Notes: generated by a model from the letters alone, not told the origin. Shown: positions 45,585 through 62,865, numbered from the stretch's first letter. The stretch is DNA of 64,000 nt from Ramazzottius varieornatus (GCA_001949185.1 BDGG01000002.1:3713427-3777426), one strand, 5' to 3'. Program-made: numbers and translations.

Positions 45585-47432
45585 ATGGCTGCGAAAGCGC
45601 TCCCACAAGTGGAAGACGATCGAGAGGCGGGGGCTTTCTTGCCGCCGCCATCCGTGGAGATTGTGGTCGTTGGCCGTATAGAGAATGGGAACTCACTGCT
45701 GGAGAAAGATAAGGGTGACGAGAAAGATGTTTTCGATACGGGTAAGTGCTTGTAGAACGGCCAAAACATCGGCTGATCGGATAACTAGCGCATGTTGTTA
45801 TAAGTTGTATCTGGCTTCGTGCTTTTTACCGTGACGTCATGCGCGAGTTTACGTAGAACGCTCCGGATTTCAGTTTATGGCTTGGTTTTTGATTTTTACA
45901 GCTTCCATCCAGGCCGCCAGTGTGCCAAACCAAGTGACAACCGCGGACATTCAACCTGCGGAGAAATCTCGTTTAGGGATAGCGCTAGCGGCCATGGCGA
46001 TCTATGTGACAACTTCAGTGGCTGACCAACAGTTCCTGAAGAATTCTTTCAGCGAAGACTTTTACGCCCCCTTTTTTATTTATGGACTCGCGAACGTGCT
46101 TCGGATATGGTCATTCCCCGTGTTCCTTGTTCTTATGTGGATAATCATGAGATCTCGGAGAAGACCGCGACCAGTATCCGAGTTAGCAAGGTGAGATACT
46201 GTTGGATACAGCACAGCGGATGCAAACGGGCTCGTTCGATACGTGTATCATATTTACAGCAAGTACTCGCTGTTCAGAGGATCTAAACTTCCTTTATGGG
46301 CCGACTTCGTGAAACGGATAGGAATCTTGACGGGCCTAATCATTATTGCTATGGTCCTGAACACCACTGCCTTGTCGTACGCCAGTGCTTCCGATATTGG
46401 AGCAGTGCATACTACTCAGGGTAAAAGACCATATTGTGACTTCAATCAAAGTGATACCCTGATTTGACTATGCGTAGTTCCTTGTAGTTGCACTGGTATA
46501 TTTCTTTGCCGTCGTCTTTCTCAAGCACAAAGTGCTCCTCTTGAAAGTAAACTAAAGTATTCAGGAACTTCCCATTCACAGTGTGCGTTGCGGAATCTAA
46601 TCTGTCTTGTAGGTTTTAGCTGTGATCGTTTCGTTAGGAGGTGTCGCCCTCATTGCCTACGCGAAAGGTTTCGGATCCAGTTCAGCTCTAGGAATAGGAA
46701 TTGGGTTCCTGTCCACGATCATCTTTTCCGTCAATATTGTGAGCACTTCACTTTCATTCGCAAAATGTTTGCCCCGCAACTATCTCTTCGCGTGGTGGTT
46801 TAACAATGTTATGCTTGTTTTCCAGAATGTGTTCAAGTTTCTATTTCCCAAACTGAACTTCGGTCAGACCATATCGTTTCTCTCCTGGGTCGCCTTTTCT
46901 GCACTGACGCTGTACGCTTGGCTACCTATTTCGGCTTACTATTCCGGCGTCGACGTGTGGTACTACGACGCCATACCATGGGAGAACCTCATACCGCATT
47001 TTATGTGTGCATGGGGTAAGAACTGTATCCCCTTCGGGCCGAATGTGGTCATCCGTATCCAGATTTCACAACGTGGTTCGTTTTTTGCAGCGATGGCGAC
47101 CTCAGTCAACTATGCGCTGACATTATCCTCACCGCTTCTGGTCTCTTTTGGTAGCCTTCTTCGGATCCCTCTAAACCTTTGTAAGTCCTCGTGGAGTTCC
47201 GCCTTGGGCTTATATCAAAACCACTGTTCATGAAAACAACCCATGCAGATTGAGATAGCAGACCTTCGTTTTTTCTGTAGTAGTTGATTACTTCCTGCGC
47301 GGCACGGTCTTCACCAGCCTCGAACTGGTGGGCTGCGGCTTGATCGTGCTGGGGTTCCTGGTGATCGTCCTGCCCGATAACAGGGTCTCTCTCAGACTCA
47401 GGCCTGTACTCAGACGCTCAGCCTCAAAATGA
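45585..47432 (+). CDS. SLC35F-type (EamA/DMT) multi-pass transporter (7 exons)
   Basis: Predicted member of the drug/metabolite transporter superfamily, nearest by appearance to SLC35F3/F4 (SLC35F3 is a reported thiamine transporter); the substrate is unknown here. Exons 45585-45741, 45902-46190, 46260-46420, 46488-46546, 46613-47015, 47091-47180 and 47281-47432 join in frame to 436 residues. The N-terminus (about 70 residues) is acidic and cytosolic. About ten hydrophobic spans follow: FYAPFFIYGLANVLRIWSF, IGILTGLIIIAMVLNTTAL, VALVYFFAVVFLKHKVLLLK, VLAVIVSLGGVALIAYAKGF, then SSSALGIGIGFLSTIIFSVN, and near the end the EamA-like LVGCGLIVLGFLVIVLPDN. The pattern ALSYASASDIGAVHTT followed by YFFAVVFLKHKV matches the family's conserved TM4-5 region. 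The start ATG lies in the first exon with a good donor (GGTAAGTG). Confidence 0.8.
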
Positions 47433-47938
47433 ACTTGATCTCAGGAACTTAGTCATCCAGATCTACAGTACCCGGCAAGGATCCCCCGTCACTTCTCCTT
47501 TCGAAAATTTTAACTCTGCCAGACACTTATTTTATTATTCGGAAGTACCTTTTATTGAGAACCTTCTTTCTGTTTGCTAAGAGCCCAGGGAACTTACCGG
47601 TGGTTTATTTTCTTTCCGGCTCTTTCGTTCGTGTACGAACCACACTCCATCCGAATCCCTATCCCAGGATCTCATTCGGTTTGAACTGGGTGATAAACAT
47701 GCAGATCAAATTGACGCCAAGAGGTTCTCCATCGATCGATATTCACACCAACATGTTTGCACACCTCGTCATGACCTGCAATCAACCAAGTGCCAGCTTC
47801 TTCCAGATCATTATCGATCTCATCTTTCTCCTTCCACACCACAGGAACTCACGCAAAAAAATCAGGACCTTCATTTTTCCACGAACTCACAGTAGTTGAC
47901 TTTTTCCACCGTATTTACGCTATGACTTCTGAAGTGGA
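47433..47938. other. Intergenic between SLC35F-like gene and INPP5E
   Basis: About 500 bases holding the 3' end of one gene and the promoter of the next. No separate gene seen. Confidence 0.5.
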
Positions 47939-50282
47939 ATGCGTTCACATGAAATGAGCCACTCCTCATCCACGTCTTCCCTCTCGAAGTCTTCTTTGAG
48001 GAAGAACTCGATCTCCCCCAAGTATATCGGGAGGCACAACGAGGATGGTTTGGACGAAGCATTTGTTCATCCGATAGATTCTATGGTAAACAGGGTTGAA
48101 GAAACTCGAGGTTCCCCGATTCCCAATGGCGTTATCCACGTTTTCCCCATCGGTGACATCGGAAACTCCGCGGAAAGTATTGCGGATAGTGGGACTGCTC
48201 GTTCGAGACCGACGTCGGTTCAAGATATCCCGTACGTGGATCCCCTGCATAATGTCCTGACATCGGATCTCAATGGGTCGCAGATATGGTTATCCAGTAA
48301 AGATAAACGCCGCTTGTCGATCATCTCTTCGTCGGACGACATCCGGGTTACACCGCCGTCCGAACGGGAATCAAAAGACGAGGTTTTCGCGGAGACCGCC
48401 GCAAAGGAATGGAAGTCGCTGGGGAATCAATCGCTCAATGTCGACCATCTCTTCGGACTGGACCAGCTCAACAAGCATCTACCCCACCACCGGCTGAGAA
48501 TCTTTGTCGGAACCTGGAACGTCAATGGGCAATGTATGAATTTTCCTCTGATTGCGGAAATTTTCGGTTCTCAAGCACGCGCACTCAGTCGTACAGTTAC
48601 TAGCGATGGAGTGCGCCACTTAGTATGAATCACTGCGCTTAAAATTAGTTCTAACCAGCGCAGTTTCCTGTTAGAAACCAACGTACTAGTGCGCGAGTTC
48701 GAGAAAAACCTTCTAACTGTTTTCGGTCTGTTCCTTTGTAGCAACTTTCGGTAGCCTTCGAGATTTCATCATTCCCCTCAACACGGAAGCTTCTGAACTC
48801 TGTGACCTTTACGCCGTCGGGGTTCAGGAAGGTGTGCCAGAGTTCCGTAGTTGGGATGTTACGCTCCAGAAGACCATTGGACTGACCCACGTCCTGTACG
48901 CCTCGGAGACCGTGGGTACTATTCACATCAGTATTTTTCTCCGCCGAGAGCTCATTTGGTTTTGCACAAAGCCTGTCATTTCTCGGTATCACCTTCGACT
49001 CATCAACCAGAAGAACAGCAAAGGGTTCGTCGGAGTATTCTTCTACATCTTCGGAACGACGGTGCTGTTCATGACTTCTCACCTGACTGCTGGACACTCC
49101 GCCGAGAGCTTGGACGTCCGGATCGAACAGCTCAACCGCATCTACAAAGAAATCCAGCTACCGCGGAACTTGGAGTCGAACATGAGGGTCATCAATCGCT
49201 TCGATGCCATTCACTATGTGTTCTGGTTTGGGGACTTCAATTTTCGACTGGAAGAAACAAGGAAGAATGTCGAAAGCACCATTGGCGAGCTCAGCACAAT
49301 CCAGACGGACGAAGTCAGCCATGGAGAACATATGCAGGTTCGTGCCTCGTAATACGCGTCCCAGTTAAAGATCCTTCACTCGCAAAATGGTTTCACGTGA
49401 CGTACCGCGTTATACATAGGTATAAGCATGTCCGGTTGTCGGTATTACAACTGGTGGAATGTGCTACTGTATTCCCTCCAACGTTTCGCGCAGTCACATG
49501 ACAGGCCCATAAAATAATTCCCGGGTGATCATGGTTCAGTCAGCAGCCCAGAGAGCTTGTTTTATGGGCCTCGCATGTGATTGCGCGAACCTTGGAGGGA
49601 ATACAAGTGGTAACAGTAACGGGCAAAAAACGCGAGTCGTAGGTAAAATGGATTATACCACATCGATACTTCAGGTGGCGCAAGGTTCTATTGTTACTGG
49701 CTAAAAAACTGCGTCACGTGATAAGAAGATCTGGTTCAAATCTTTTACCCACGTCTTATATGGAGCTCTTGCATACAAAAACTTCGTTCTAGTTTAGTTT
49801 CCGGGTGATGCCGACAATCACTAATTTTTCGATGGTTGCAGAAGTTGTTGGGCTGGGACCAGCTGCGCAACCACAAATTCACCAGTATTGTCCACGACTT
49901 CAACGAGCACCCCATATCCTTCCTACCGACCTACAAGTTTGACCTGAACTCGGATCATTACGATCGTTCGTCCAAGCAAAGAACTCCGTCCTACACCGAT
50001 CGCATCCTTTTCCGCTCGAATGGACCCGGGAACCCAATAATCTGCCGACGGTACACGTCTGTCAACGAAATCAAGTCCTCAGACCACCGGCCAGTCTACG
50101 CCGTCTTCGACGTCAAGATCCGTCCACAAGTTCGCTCACTCCCTGATTTAGAGATCGGTGCTGGGTACTTCAACCGAGAAGTCTACACTGCCGCTGTCGG
50201 ATACCTCAGACAAGAACAGGCGTTGAAGAAATCAGCGGTCATCAAGTCAAAAGGAAGCAGCACGGTTTGCAATATTTTATAA
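47939..50282 (+). CDS. INPP5E: Inositol polyphosphate-5-phosphatase, INPP5E-like, with CaaX tail (3 exons)
   Basis: Phosphoinositide 5-phosphatase that in animals clears PI(4,5)P2 and PI(3,4,5)P3, INPP5E acting at the ciliary membrane. Exons 47939-48533, 48742-49337 and 49842-50282 join in frame to 543 residues (human 644). Residues 1-185 are Ser-rich and probably disordered. The catalytic domain starts at LRIFVGTWNVNGQ (about 187-198) and carries YAVGVQEG, FMTSHLTAGH, FWFGDFNFRLEE, TPSYTDRILFRSN and KSSDHRPVYAVFDV, the standard 5-phosphatase motifs with catalytic Asn, His and Asp residues. The C-terminus VCNIL gives a CaaX box (Cys540), so the protein should be prenylated as INPP5E is. C-terminal Leu would favour geranylgeranylation, whereas vertebrate INPP5E is farnesylated; that is inference from the CaaX rule. 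Both introns contain hairpin repeats. Confidence 0.9.
49469..49604. repeat. ~136-bp hairpin MITE in INPP5E intron 2
   Basis: Arms GTATTCCCTCCAACGTTTCG and the complement of CGAACCTTGGAGGGAATAC, continuing through TCACATG and GGCCCATAAAA. About 46-bp inverted repeats with few mismatches. Confidence 0.85.
49672..49720 (+). repeat. GTGGCGCA-type short hairpin repeat (INPP5E intron 2)
   Basis: CAGGTGGCGCAAGG pairs with CTGCGTCACGTG around ATTGTTACTGGCTAAAAA. Homology with the 2134 copy extends right (GATCTGGTTCAAA). Confidence 0.75.
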
Positions 50283-53200
50283 ACCCGTCCTGATATCCTT
50301 CTTTCCAGAGCACAACTCTGCCAGAAAATAGCGCTCCTTTCACCGGTGAGCAACATGTCTTTTTGCGGGATGAATTTCTGTATTTTAAAAAGTTGCTTGA
50401 TGCTCCTACATGTATCTCTTACTAGGATGCACTAAGTATAACTGCAGTAAAGTTATAACGCGTCAAAAGCTTACGGAGTTAAGTCACTTCGCAGTTCGCA
50501 GTAAAAACTGTACTTTAATACTGTACTTTAAAGTACCGATCTATTGGGGCAGTTTTGGGTCCGGGTGCGTGGAAGAAGACTGGCCGGTTGGTGAGTGAAA
50601 TATTTGGTAAACGTGTGTACTGGTCAAATAATTGATATGATATCACATTTGACAGCAAATCCTGCGAGTTCCGGCCAGTCGTTTCACACGCACCTAGACC
50701 CAAAACTGTCGCACTGGATCGGTGTTTTGAAGTACCTGTTCGGCTTCCATCGAGGAAAGCTGGTGAGAATGTGGAATCACGATTAGCCGGGAATCTATGT
50801 GACTTGTCAAAGGTTTCTCGGCCTTAGTATGTATTTCATTGGTTTCAAGGTCGAAAGGCGGATAGGTCGATGAGGCAAGCGGAAATACGTGAGGCAAATT
50901 ATCCAGGGTACTCGGCAGTTCCTGTCGTGATGGTCCTCTCTGTAGCAAGTCACCCTCCCATAAAAGACAGTCAGTAGTTGTATATTACAGTAGTATCCTG
51001 AAATTTGTCCCGGTCGCTCAAAATACGCCGCAACGATCGGGTATTTTCCACAAGCGTCAAGGTCGTTCAGTTTAAACGTTTCATCTTCACACTGCACTCA
51101 GGAAAAAACCCATTGTGATTTCAAAGGACGGCAGGACTCCCTCTCGAAACTCTATGGTACTTCGCACGATCCCGGTAACGGGGATAAGTAAGAGCCAGAC
51201 TCGAAAACGCTCGTTCAAGTCCTTGGAGCCGTGGCCCGTGGGGTCCTCGAACACCAGACGCCTTCGCTGAAGTTTGTTATTTGCGGACGATCCAACCAAA
51301 GCAGACCATGGTAATTCCTTCTGTTTGACTGGGAATCAAGAGCAACCGGTAAAGAAGATGCACCCAGCAAATGCTGCTCCTCTCTCTTTCCAAAATTAAT
51401 CAACCTGCTTTTTATAACGTCATGGCTGCCCAATACTGTACAGCAATAAAGTCTCTTGTTTGCATGCGCTGCAATATCAGAAATTCTGTCACGCGTTTCT
51501 ACTTGACGAAACCGCCGCCAGACGATCATCAACATGAGCCGCACCCCATCAGCTAATTATAATCGTCAAGGCAGAAGATTAGTAAACAAGCCTAAATTAG
51601 CACCCCGCTACGGAACTTTAGGCCGATGTCGAGACTAACTTACTGCAAAATGGCCATCGAAGCTCGGAGCAAAGTCGGAAGGTGGGCGCGGTAGATCTGC
51701 CTTCCTCGTCGATGAATAGTGTTTCGGGTAATTACTATGCATTTGGATCAGACGTCTTTGTTCTGATGTCCGCTGGACACCGATAGACAAAGGCTTTCCA
51801 CGTATTTATGGGAGTTTCACGGCGCGATATGGACGCCATATTTGTGTTGTTCACGCCTTTTGTCTTCGAAATCGGACCTGCCACCATCATTATTAAACAA
51901 CGAACGTCTCCTGAAATTTGATAGGGGCAAATTACTGATAAGACCAAAAACGAACATCAGTTTTGACCGCTGATTTTACTCCCATGGAAAAAAATGGCGT
52001 CAGAGGAAGCTTAATTTGGGAGAGAAAAAATTATTGAATATGTGTCAAAAACGGACAACCTCTTTGTGTTACGCTTCGTTAGAACTTCAGAAATAGTTCA
52101 GAAAGGTAGAGCTTTTGTACATGGTTCAAGAAGCCAGTTCTTTGCGGTGGCAATTCGCGGTTGAATATCTAATTTTGTTGACAAAAAAGATACCTCGAAA
52201 TCACTATTAATTGGGCGCTAATGCACGTTCCGGGTTGAATGGCCGGTTTCGATGATTTACATCTCTCTCGCCGCATTAAAATGTTTCGTTGTTTGTTTTC
52301 TGGCCAGGAGCTATTCCACGTGGAGACACTTCCGCGACTTCGGGAATTATCCGAACATGTTAGCATTGTTAATGGCTTTTGCGCCGTTAGCAATTTGATG
52401 CGCATTCCTACAGTAGCTGACAAGCGCCGGATAATTTTAATCGCAGTTTGCGATCTCCCTGTCAGAGAGACAAAATTCACGGAATATTGTTAGAGTAAGT
52501 ATATATTTAGAGGGTTTCAGCAGAGGAAGATCTGACGGACTGGGGAACCTGTCCAGTGCTTGTATTGACAGCGAAGCCTAGGTCCTCGTGTCAACCGGCG
52601 CACTGTTGACAGGTTGAGGGGCCGAATCAAGCAATCATAGACAAGCTTTACGCAGCTTTACGCTGCATCAGCGTTAAGCAGACCTTCATTTGGCCTGGTC
52701 GAGTTGGCAACCAATCACAGAAAATTTCTTTTCGAGTGGTCTTGTGACAGCATTGAGTCATCCATTACAGCCGGAGGCGTGTACGTGACGTCACTGTCCA
52801 TTCGAACTCTTCCAGGCACGCGGTGCAAGTGCAACCGATGAATAGGAAGCCGGCTGCAACTCATACTTCCTGCACGCTACGTCACTGTACGTTATTGTGG
52901 ATTCTTCAATGGCGACGTTGGTAGGGTTCCAACCAGATGTCAGCTGGGGCAAGTCCCACCTTCGCGAAGCGCCGGCTGGCTGCATACCGGTTGTCCAGGG
53001 TTCCCGGTGAAGTCTGCTGCAGCTGCCACTCCATAGCCATAAAGCCATATGATAAAACACTGCGCCATTACCGCAGAAGGAAACAGCAACAGTGAACAGT
53101 CTCTTTTCATCCATGGCCAGCTCGTCACCTGACCAGGGCTAATTTTATCCCGTTCGATTTTCGGCCAGAAATTCTGGCAAAGTTTTTTTTCTGCTTTAGT

Positions 53201-53973
53201 AATTTATTTTTTGTCAACAGTTCGTCGGTTGCCGGCTGTTTTTTATTCTCGCACAGCGAGTACAGCGGAAAAGCAGTTCGAGGAAATTTCGCCATGATCG
53301 ATCATAGCTGACGGTAATTCTCTTCGACGAAGCAAGCTGACCGGACAGCTGAACAGTGATGCGCGTGTCGCCTCCATCAAGTGCCCCATAACGATTTCCC
53401 AGAAATGTTCCTGCCCTTCCCGTTACCCGAACTGACCATTGTCCAGCACGGCATGCATCAGCGGAGCGCATGTTGATTTATTGCCGACGATTCCGTGAAG
53501 CCCTTCGCCTACCCTGCAACCTCTTCTGTCCACTCTTGGTCTTGCCTAGCCGGTTTGACCAGTGTCCACACTCCTCGGGTGAGTCATTATTCAGCGAATA
53601 TCTCTAACTGGTTTCCACGAATAGCTTTGGTAGCTTTGAGAGCTTTACCGAGAAAGACCAGCGAGCACCGATCAACTGAACGATTTTCTCACTGACCAGC
53701 AAAGGGGTGGCCCATACTCATGGCCGAAGCATGTGTGTGCAATGCGCCTACCGAGTCTGTCGTACAGGCCGTGGAGGCCGTATGTGGTCCATTCATAAAC
53801 CAGCTGCTCGGTGAGCAAATGAGCAGCTTGGTTGCTCCTACCTTGGAAAGTTGGAATCGGTGGTGCGTCGACAGAACGCCTACTGGGCTCTTGAAGCATT
53901 GTTCACTTGTGGTCCAAGTTTGATGCTTCGTCGGAGCTGAACTGACCACCAGCTTTCTACGGTTAATTTCTAG
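50283..53973. other. Intergenic and possible 5' exons of the CaMKK gene
   Basis: 3' untranslated sequence of INPP5E, a hairpin at 50523-50736, then about 3 kb without a supported gene. A frame at 53720-53923 (starting MAEACVCNAPTESVVQAVEA) could be an upstream CaMKK exon, but no donor joins it convincingly. Frames near 52169-52493 and 52791-53128 have no motif. An acceptor ends at 53973. Confidence 0.4.
50523..50736. repeat. ~215-bp hairpin MITE
   Basis: GTACTTTAAAGTACCGATC, then CAGTTTTGGGTCCGGGTGCG and GACTGGCCGG, on the left match the complement of the right arm (CCGGCCAGTC...GATCGGTGTTTTGAAGTAC). Arms are ~65 bp. Confidence 0.85.
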
Positions 53974-54011
53974 GTTGGGCAAAGCATCAGCTGGCATCCA
54001 TCAGTCGCGTC

Positions 54012-59298
<5,287 letters not shown>

Positions 59299-59982
59299 CT
59301 TCGAGGAGAAGGCCTGGAATGCATTGCGGTGTTTTTGCTTACCCGAACAGCAACTTATCTGACGGTTGTACTAATGCGGTCCTGTTTGAAGAGATTTAAG
59401 GAAAGATGCAAGGAACCGGGTTTTACATGTTGTGGATTATTTTATTTCTGTTCATGAATGGTCTCATGCGGATGCAGTCCCTCTTATTGCTAAAATGCAC
59501 AGTATAGTTTCACCACTAGCCTTTCTTGAAACGTGGCGCTTTTCATGGATTCAGTTCTCTCCGAAGATAGCTTACGAGTGGGTTCTTCGCTGATTTTTAT
59601 AGTTTTCCTTGTAACTAATTCTGTATAGTTTCTTCCTACCGGAAGTCTACGATAGCTCCTCGCACATGCTTTTGTATTGAGAGAAAACTTGTTTATATCT
59701 TCCGAGCGTCACTGGTTAATTTCTTTGCTGCTTGGTTGCGGCGCGGCTTTAATTTCCTGTACAAGATTCGTGTACAGTTTTGCTAATCACCGAACTGGGT
59801 TTCAATGCTGCAGTATTTTCGGAAGTAAAATGAAGGAAACGAGGCATTTCGGACACCGCGGTAAACTGCCTGAACATAGGAGTGTTGGCAAGCCGTTACG
59901 AGCAGGACGTATGGGGCTACTATACCAAATGTATAAGGAATATCCACTAGTTGGCTTGCCAAAAGTGTGCCAGCGAGAAACC
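59299..59982. other. Intergenic, converging 3' ends of CaMKK and SLC2 genes
   Basis: Probable 3' untranslated sequences of both genes. The plus-strand frame at 59677-60048 overlaps the sugar-transporter stop and has no motif. Confidence 0.5.
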
Positions 59983-61521
59983 TCAGAGGAGCTTCTTTCT
60001 CAGAATGCTCTGTATTTCGTTGATGGTCCTTCCTTTAGTTTCCGGTAGGTTCCAAGCAAGGTACGTTCCAGTGAATAGCAGACAACCGATGAAAATGATG
60101 TAAGTGTACTCCTCGAGGATGGGAACGAGAAGAGGGAAGCATAGCGTGGTGATCAGCGAGCCCGCCGCACCGACAGCAGAAACCAAGGAAGTTGCAGCGG
60201 ATCGAGCTTCTTGACTGAAAAGTTCACTTGGTAGGACGAAGGCCACCGATGCAATTCCTGCTTGGAAGAACGCAAAGAACACAAATACGCATGCTACGTT
60301 ACCGTATTTCGCCCACTCGTAGCCTTCCTTTGTCAGTGCCGAAAACGTTACGAACAGTGCCAGCGAAACTATTATCCCGGCATGTCCAACGAGAAGGAGG
60401 GTCTTTCTTCCGGCTCGGTCAACCAGAACTAGCGACAGTAATGTGCCCATGAGACACAGCGCCCACAGCCCGAGGGAGGTGAAATTAGCTCCCTGGTTCG
60501 AAAGTCCCACCCCTGTGAAGATCGACGTGGAGTAGAACGCGAACACCATGTTGCCAGATGACTGGCGTGCAACCGTCGGCATTATGGCTAGCCATAACGA
60601 CGATCGTGACAGCTTATCTTTGAAAAGAGTGGTAACGGACAACTGGTGTTGATGTTTCCGGTTATCCAACTCGTACTGCATCCCTTCCAGCTCGCACTCT
60701 ACTTCTTCGGTTCTTCTAAGCCAGACCAGAGCTTTCTTGGCAGCTGCCTTGTCTTGTTTGACTATGAATAGCCGGCGAGGGCTTTCCGGACAAAAAGGAA
60801 GAAGGACAAGCAGGACCATGGACGGCAACGCCGGTACACCCATCAGATAGACCCATCCCCAGCTGTTGCCTAGTACTTCCGGTAAACCTAATCCGCTTCC
60901 GGTTACGCTGCCAGTGACCATTAGTAACATCGGTATGGTGCACATTGCGCCTCGTAGAACCACAGGGCTGATTTCTGAAATATACATTGGTGTTACTGTC
61001 ATGAACATCGCGCCGGTGAATCCGATCACAATGCGACCAACCACAAAGATCTCGTAAAGGTGGAGGACAGGAGCGAGACAAAAGATTCCGATGGATATGA
61101 TATTCATGATGCTAATTAGCAGTAAGGCGCGCTTCAAGCCCAGCATTTTTACGAGAGGCACTACGACGAAAATAGAAGCGAGTCCGCCGACGTTGACGAC
61201 AGCGGCTCCGACTGCCCACATTGAACTGAGATGGAGGTTTTCGGACAGCATAAAAGGCTCGTCCTCTTCGAGGATATGCCGACACCAAGTCCATAAGTCA
61301 GAATCGATCTCGGTTCCGTTTGTTCTGTTGAAAACGTGGCCGAACGTCCCTCCGAATTTGGAGCATTGCACTGAGCGCAGCCAGTTGACGATGACCGACT
61401 GTGGGCCGTTCATGGCCACGGTGACAAATCCCACGGGGAACCATGTTCCAAAAGAGGTGATGAGGACGGCGAATAATAGGGTAGCGGTTAAAGGGCTATT
61501 GCCATTCTCGCCTAAGCCCAT
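59983..61521 (-). CDS. Intronless GLUT-type (SLC2, MFS) sugar transporter
   Basis: Facilitative hexose transporter of the major facilitator superfamily, SLC2 branch. A single exon encodes 512 residues with 12 likely membrane spans. Signatures in order: a long first extracellular loop with NRTNGTEI (possible N-glycosylation), VVGRIVIGFTGAMFMTVTPMY with ISEISPVVLRGA, the loop motif PESPRRLFI, VDRAGRKTLLLVGH, VAFVLPSELFSQEARSAA, and the C-terminal LPETKGRTINEI. Oddities: the first GRR motif between TM2 and TM3 is weak (VKMLGLKRALL), and the TM7 QQLSGIN signature reads ARQSSGNMVFAFYST, so the helix-7 sugar-contact Gln pattern is altered. Every other well-supported transporter gene here has at least six introns, so absence of introns suggests a retrocopy or an intron-loss lineage; no poly-A tract was seen. 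The second-loop region is long for GLUT1-4. Confidence 0.9.
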   Translation of the reverse strand: MGLGENGNSPLTATLLFAVLITSFGTWFPVGFVTVAMNGPQSVIVNWLRSVQCSKFGGTFGHVFNRTNGTEIDSDLWTWCRHILEEDEPFMLSENLHLSSMWAVGAAVVNVGGLASIFVVVPLVKMLGLKRALLLISIMNIISIGIFCLAPVLHLYEIFVVGRIVIGFTGAMFMTVTPMYISEISPVVLRGAMCTIPMLLMVTGSVTGSGLGLPEVLGNSWGWVYLMGVPALPSMVLLVLLPFCPESPRRLFIVKQDKAAAKKALVWLRRTEEVECELEGMQYELDNRKHQHQLSVTTLFKDKLSRSSLWLAIMPTVARQSSGNMVFAFYSTSIFTGVGLSNQGANFTSLGLWALCLMGTLLSLVLVDRAGRKTLLLVGHAGIIVSLALFVTFSALTKEGYEWAKYGNVACVFVFFAFFQAGIASVAFVLPSELFSQEARSAATSLVSAVGAAGSLITTLCFPLLVPILEEYTYIIFIGCLLFTGTYLAWNLPETKGRTINEIQSILRKKLL

Positions 61522-61932
61522 CGCAAAGATATTTCAGATTATTTGGCGGCCACAAGAAATTTCAATATGTAGTCGCCACATGGGATCACAGCGATAACGC
61601 TGACGGGCTTCCAAGTTCGGTATTCATACAGTTCGGGATCTGGCATATGAGTAATGGGACGTGTTTTCTACTAAATTTATTTGCGGAAGAAAAATCGAGC
61701 AAGCAAAAAACTTGAGATATGGGAACGATATGTATTTGCGGGAGAGTTTACGACGGTGATGTCGCGAGATATAATCTTTATCGCTCGGTTTTTGGAAATC
61801 AAAGTAAAACTACGCAGTAGTGTGTCATACCGGTAGTTGGACACTAAGTCTTGCCTGCTGATACCCCGACTTTTGATTACAGGTAGGTCAGAGTACTACC
61901 GGTGGCCCTTTAACTGATGCAGTAAATGACGA
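61522..61932. other. Intergenic between SLC2 and membrane-protein gene
   Basis: About 400 bases, presumed promoter of the sugar transporter and 3' sequence of the next gene. No gene seen. Confidence 0.5.
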
Positions 61933-62865
61933 TTAGACGATGGATGCTATCCGGCTCTTCCGAGCTTCCCTTCCCATCTTCCGATAGTTCGTTCTCCCAC
62001 CAGAAGATCCTTCCTCTTCCTGTTCTTTCTCGACGGAAGCTATGTTAGGTCTATGTTGTAGTATTTCAACAGCCGAAACTACGAGTTTAGCGCACTTTCT
62101 CTTGGTCGATACCACCAGGATCACAGCCACTAGTAAAAGATACGTAAGAAAGAACCCCGCCTCTATTCCGATGCGGCGACCACGAAACCCGCGACTCCAG
62201 AAGAACACCATACCGAAGCAGCTGTTGGGAACCCACACCAAAGATAGCAAGGCCACGGTGAGCTTTGAGTAGTACAGACCGTACAGTCCCAGAGAGGGTC
62301 CCCAGTAGGTGGCTTGCTGAACCTCCTGAAAGATATGACGAACTTTCCACCCTTCGAACAACGCTGTCTCAATGGACAAGATCCACAAAGTCCAGCGAAA
62401 GCCCATCCACAGGTTGAACCAGACGCATTCCGTGGTGTGGCATTGGCTGGTGTCAGCTGGAAACAACGTTGGAATTCCGGATGGCGTTTGAGTCAGAGAA
62501 CTGTTACCTTCGTCCACAGTAAGGAACACTTCCGGGTCGGTTTCGTAGCCTGAAAAATATTACCGTCCAATCTTGTCAGTCTTTACGTTACTGGAAAAAC
62601 TTTGCCGATGCATACCTTGGAACACAACCAGCCAAACCAAAGCAATACATCCATGAAGGTAAAAGCAGGGAAGCCAGAATCGTGGTGCGGTAGGAGGAAC
62701 GTTGACGACGGGACGATCACTGGTCGTATTTATCCGAAACCTCGTAGCGACTTCCAGCAATGCCATTACTCTGCCAACGGCAAGCGCCAAAACAATATAC
62801 TGTAGGCAACTAACATCTCGAAAGCTGCATTGTGCCTTTCTACTGCCGCAGTGCACACCTTCCAT
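61933..62865 (-). CDS. Uncharacterised multi-pass membrane protein (2 exons)
   Basis: The family is not recognised. Exons 62616-62865 and 61933-62549 join at CAAG|GC (donor GTATGC, acceptor ATTTTTCAG) to about 288 residues. Hydrophobic spans lie near residues 20-45 (YIVLALAVGRVMALLEVA), 63-83 (FWLPCFYLHGCIALVWLVVF), 125-145 (WMGFRWTLWILSIETALF), 172-200 (KLTVALLSLVWVPNSCFGMV) and 208-230 (IGIEAGFFLTYLLLVAVILV). The loop between spans 2 and 3 holds NSS (glycosylation site) and Cys pairs (SQCHTTECVWF). The tail is cytosolic, with EKEQEEEGSSGG then a basic end (MGREARKSRIAS). The start is tentative: an acceptor-like GATGTTAG near 62813 and an alternative ATG at 62954 suggest another 5' exon. Confidence 0.6.

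Noticed and set aside
52791-53128. Minus-strand frame starting MDEKRLFTVAVSF as a secreted protein
   Set aside because: No real signal-peptide hydrophobic core, no splice support and no homology recognised.
53720-53923. Upstream CaMKK exon starting MAEACVCNAPTE
   Set aside because: No donor with correct phase and good consensus joins it to the exon at 53974; kept only as a possibility.
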